In this document: positions 60,606 to 64,000 of the stretch, in pieces
How positions within the stretch are numbered: the stretch's first letter is position 1
Layout: the number at the start of each line of letters is the position of its first letter
Source of the DNA: Xiphydria camelus
Taxonomy: Eukaryota; Arthropoda; Insecta; Hymenoptera; Xiphydriidae
NCBI GenBank assembly: GCA_963678675.1
Contig: OY783194.1
Location: forward strand, 24,220,278 to 24,284,277
Direction: 5' to 3'
DNA: 64,000 nucleotides
Made by a program: the position numbers and the translations under genes
The notes under the pieces: generated by a model
Database searches by the model: none
What the model was told of the DNA's origin: nothing
What the model saw: only the letters and a program-made list of their open reading frames with translations

Positions 60606-62346
60606 TCAATCGTCCTTATTTTCTTGAACGCATTCGAACAATTTTGCACAGAACATATTCAAGTTATCTGAAAGAAGGAATATCCGGGTTAATCGTGTTT
60701 GCCGCTTTATAATTCTAGAATATTCTGCTGTATATATAGGGTAAAACCAGGTGATTTGGCGAATGAAGTTGGCCCCTCGTTTCTATGAAAAGTAATGGAA
60801 ACGAGGGGCCAACTTCATCCGCCAAATCACTCCGTTTTACCTTATAAGCATGTCAAATCAGTCAAGGAATTTTGGTATGTGGCCTGCAGCGTTCATTTCA
60901 TCCTGACTGGTTTCGATGCCAGCCAATAGCAAGCGGGCTACCTTTCACTTCAGCATGACTGCGACCGTAGCCAAGGCAGTCGTGCCAAAGTAAAAGGCGG
61001 CTCACTATTGGCTGGCGTCAAATCCAACCAAAGTGAAATCGACGGTGCAGGTCACACACCAAAACTCCCTGGCTAATTTGACATGCTATGTATTGTGGAA
61101 TATATTGTGTAATCTATCGCTCTAAATCAATTTTTTGATCCTCTAAGGATAAGTATTTGCCGCTTTTTGTATACATTGTAAGCATATAAAATATATTTTA
61201 TATTTTGAGCGCCTATATTAATAAATTAAATATTTTTTCAATATTCTAATTCTCTCAATATTTGTAAACTTATTTTTATTATATAAGAAATATATTTTTT
61301 CTTCGTATATTCAAAATATATTTAAAATATATGAACAAGATAATTTAAGTACTCGCGAAATATACTAAAAACGGCAAAAACATATAAATTTTGAATACTT
61401 GCTATATACTTTTTTAAGTATATCATGGATACATAATTTTTCCGCGAGTGATTACATTCATATCTCAGTCATACTTACAGGATGCAAGGGCTAGCCATTC
61501 CGGCTTCTTCTCCCAACTGATGAAAATCCAGTATATTGGGATACCGGAAAGAATGAATATTACAGCAGTACCGACTTCCCATGGTGTGACGTAGCATGGT
61601 AACGTCACCAAAAATGTACAGATTATGAAGAATATTATGGGCAAGATTATGGAAACCTGGAAATAATATTCGTGATTGGACATATTTATAATAGAGGCGG
61701 GAAATTTTAAATATAAGTAATAATTTGATTTTAACGATTATTAAAATAAAAATAAAAAATATATGAATTAAAAATCCTTTCAATGGTGGTGTTTATGGAA
61801 TTTAAGGATATTAATTGAAAATCAATAATTAAAAAATGATATTTTATTATTACTTAATTAACTTATTCTCTGTGGTATATTTAGAGGATCTCATATTTCG
61901 GTACTTCTCCATAACTCAAATATGTATGATAAAAGAGAAGAAAAGAGGTGAAAAAGTAGGTGATCAAAAAGGAAAAAAAAGAAAATAGGGAAAACTAGGG
62001 CTGTTTGTAACAAGAAGTTGGCCCCTGATTACCATTGCTCTCCATGGTAACGAGGGGCCAACTTCCTGTCACGACTATTGCCCCGGTTTCCCCTACTGTT
62101 ATCACATCAATCATCGGTCGTTCTCCCGAAACATTTATCCGTCAGACTCTTCCCCTTATTTGATAAAACAATTTAACTGTCTCCTTCTTGACGTACCTTG
62201 ATTGGCCGATGGAGATCGGGCCTTTTGTATCGCAGCCAAAGGAGACCCGCTACGGAAAGTGTAGTGAAGAGCGCCTCGACGAAGCTGACGTAATTGATCA
62301 GTACGTAAACATCTTCTATGACCAAAAGCACCAGAGTGATGATACA
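60606..62346 (-). CDS. SLC7-family amino-acid transporter (light-chain type), C-terminal three exons; rest lies beyond the right edge
   Basis: SLC7 light chains exchange amino acids across the plasma membrane, usually paired with an SLC3 heavy chain. The window holds 62346-62197, 61656-61479 and 60667-60606 on the minus strand: 390 nt, 129 C-terminal residues and the stop. The first exon is family-typical: DVYVLINYVSFVEALF followed by SVAGLLWLRYKRPDLHRPIK. The second carries two membrane segments (IILPIIFFIICTFLVTLPCY and VGTAVIFILSGIPIYWIFI). The short last exon (CAKLFECVQENKDD) fits in phase and ends with the acidic tail seen in LAT-type members. No exons for the earlier helices lie between 62346 and 64000, so the gene starts outside. 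Which SLC7 paralogue it is cannot be settled from this part. HP-MITEs lie in both introns nearby and at 60737-60844. Confidence 0.85.
60737..60844 (-). repeat. HP-MITE 44, A-type, full length
   Basis: Three bases from the TIR MITE at 60848; in the SLC7 last intron. Confidence 0.92.
60848..61087. repeat. 240-bp TIR MITE
   Basis: GCATGTCAAATCAGTCAAGG at the left is mirrored by GGCTAATTTGACATGC at the right. Directly next to an HP-MITE and inside the SLC7 intron. Confidence 0.65.
61986..62095 (+). repeat. HP-MITE 45, third tip type
   Basis: TAGGGAAAACTAGGGCTGTT tip with GCCCCGGTTTCCCCTA right end; in an SLC7 intron. Confidence 0.85.
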
Positions 62347-62379
62347 CTGGAAAGCACAAATAGTTTCATTAAGCTTTTT

Positions 62380-62477
62380 AAATTGAAGACAGAATGAAGT
62401 TGGCCCCTTATTGCCGTGGAAAGTAATGGGAGCGAGGGGCCAACTTCTCACACCACTTTAATCTGATCTCTCCTATA
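62380..62477 (-). repeat. HP-MITE 46, left tip lost
   Basis: Begins about 35 bp upstream of the SLC7 acceptor at 62347, close to where a branch point is expected. Confidence 0.75.
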
Positions 62478-62622
62478 CGCGCGAGGAAAGTTTCTGGTCT
62501 TCTTAAAATAGTCAATCGAAACGAATCGGACGTAAAATAGGAACGAAATTGAACGAAAAATTGCCCAATTCTTCGATCTCTTTCGGACTCGCTCGAATTC
62601 GATTTCTCGTCTCGATTTGCAG

Positions 62623-62782
62623 GGCGAGTATCGCTCCGCGGGTGGCGGCGTGACCTCGCTCGTGAACTCTCCGGCTCGATTGAGCGGGCACCACGTGCTT
62701 GAACGGATCGAGCAACAAAGAGTAGAAGCGAGACTACAACTTCCGCCGCCAATTGACAAAGCGATGGGCCGCGCTATAGGAG
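62623..62782 (+). CDS. Candidate internal exon of an unknown gene, opposite the SLC7 transporter
   Basis: A 160-nt open stretch is bounded by a good acceptor (long pyrimidine-rich run ending TTTGCAG at 62622) and a donor (GGAG then GTACAA). In frame it reads GEYRSAGGGVTSLVNSPARL and then a charged, helix-like piece with LERIEQQRVEARLQ. GC is higher than in its flanks. I do not recognise the family. It would lie inside an upstream intron of the SLC7 gene on the other strand. The ORF continues after the donor only to a nearby stop. Splice-site chance matches are common, so this is weak. Confidence 0.25.
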
Positions 62783-62789
62783 GTACAAT

Positions 62790-63748
62790 TTATTACTCCC
62801 TATTATCGCGTTGCGAAGTAAGACACGCGATGAGAAGAATTTTGTGACGGGCCGATCAGCGACCGGATGGACGTGTCTCCGATCGCGGGAACACAAAAGA
62901 CCCGGTAGCGAGCGAGAAACGTTTAGAAACATCTTGACGTCGATCGCGGGATCAAAGGGCCTTTCGCGATAATGCGCTTGTGCAACGTTCGTGGCTAATT
63001 TAAACTGTTTGGTCGTGTGACATCCGCCTTTCGTCCGCTTGGACGAGACGATCGCAATGTTTCCGATAGAAAATTACGTGATAAAACGTTAACATATAAT
63101 AAAGACTTACTTGCATTCATTAAACGGATAAACGTCATTTCGATTCATTTAATCGGGGAATAATAGAATTAGCTATTTGCTGCAAAACTGGGCGTGGAAT
63201 CCGCTGAACGGCGATTCGATAACGGATAAGCAGGGGGTCTCGGTCGACCTGCTATTGGCTTACGCGTTTTCAACTCTCCACGCCCAGTTTTGGAGCCGAT
63301 CCGCAAACATTGGATATAATATCGAGGATCGATAATAAAAAGTGATATGGATGCAGAATTAAGGGCAGATCTATCTCGAAATCGATATACATTCTACTCA
63401 CATAGAGGACATACGTGTTGAATAATTAGAATTTAATTATTCTAATGGCATTCATAAGTCAATAGAAAGGTCCGAGTTATGGATTGTAATTTGTGATAAC
63501 GTAACGCGGGGTAAAAATTATTTGAATAAATTCGAGCATGAAACCCCCTTTCCTTTTCTATTCCTTGTTCTGGGACAAGAAAGAAATTTGGAAAATTCTC
63601 GCTCCCCTGAATCGTAGAATAATGTAGATATAGATGGGATTAGTGATAATTATAAACAATACATTTTAAGTAATTAGTTAACCATTGTCACGGGCGTCAA
63701 TTAGAATAACCAGCCGATAGTAGTAATCCGTGAAGAAATGGTCATATA
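62790..63748. other. Probable upstream intron of the SLC7 transporter
   Basis: One TIR element (63184-63292); otherwise no coding or repeat signal recognised. Confidence 0.4.
63184..63292. repeat. 109-bp TIR element
   Basis: AAAACTGGGCGTGGA at the left and its exact complement at the right; the interior is not clearly paired. Confidence 0.5.
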
Positions 63749-64000
63749 CAGGGTGTAAAAAAAGTCCCGGGACGGCCGAATATTTGGAAAAATATGCATC
63801 GCATAGAAAAACAAAAAACACGTATTCAATAGTTTTACAAGTTCTATCCAGCCATATCAAACTCGACCCCCCTCCACCCTTCCCCGCGAGGGGCGAGGGG
63901 TAACTTCAAAATTTTTAATGGAAACCCCCAATTTTTATTTTAGATTCAGGTTTTGCGTTAAAAAATAAGGAACTTTGTCTAAAATATTTTTTTGTACCAG
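63749..64000. repeat. Dispersed repeat starting CAGGGTGTAAAAAAAGTCCC, copy 2, cut by window edge
   Basis: Same family and orientation as 40473-40890, with over 200 bp of clear similarity. It runs off the right edge. Confidence 0.6.

Overview
The window looks like a stretch of insect nuclear chromosome, most likely hymenopteran. The genes have spliced exons with GT-AG introns, and the products are animal proteins: transglutaminase, Tim21, SLC66A2, TMEM231, UBE2QL1 and an SLC7 amino-acid transporter. CpG-rich islands alternate with AT-rich DNA. No bacterial, viral or organellar gene was recognised. The hymenopteran call rests on general protein resemblance and base composition, so it is an inference.

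Layout. 1-16.4 kb: no confident gene; CpG-rich tracts, palindromic repeats and one decayed non-LTR-like or Helitron-like repeat. 16.4-22.1 kb (minus): a complete 10-exon transglutaminase with an intact Cys-His-Asp triad. A Cys-rich coding exon at 31.8-31.95 kb has the matching splice phase and may be an alternative first exon. 22.1-31.8 kb: repeats, including a mariner fossil. 35.1-36.2 kb (minus): complete TIMM21. 39.4-42.3 kb (plus): complete SLC66A2/PQLC1, with nested DNA transposons in its last intron. 43.2-44.8 kb (plus): complete TMEM231. 46.5-51.7 kb (plus): UBE2QL1-like E2 enzyme, with a probable upstream 5'UTR exon. 57.1-59.3 kb: a 2.2-kb inverted repeat carrying 5S-rRNA-derived sequence. 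60.6-62.3 kb (minus): last three exons of an SLC7 transporter that continues beyond the right edge.

The dominant feature is a family of hairpin-shaped MITE-like elements of about 108 bp (here HP-MITE). I count 46 full or degraded copies, roughly 7% of the window. Each is a near-perfect palindrome flanked by TA, with a conserved core (GAAGTTGGCCCCTCGTTTCC) and a small asymmetric loop. Two terminal types share one core: A-type ends TAGGGTAAAACGGGG and B-type ends TAGGGGAGACCGGGG. The two arms change together between copies. Copies sit a few bases from transglutaminase splice donors and make up much of several introns. One interrupts a mariner transposase remnant exactly, which proves it moved. 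None lies in 32.9-49.2 kb, where the compact housekeeping genes are. At least a dozen other terminal-inverted-repeat families occur, several nested.

The genes do not form one pathway. They are independent housekeeping or signalling genes: mitochondrial import, a PQ-loop membrane protein, ciliary transition zone, ubiquitin conjugation, protein cross-linking and amino-acid transport.
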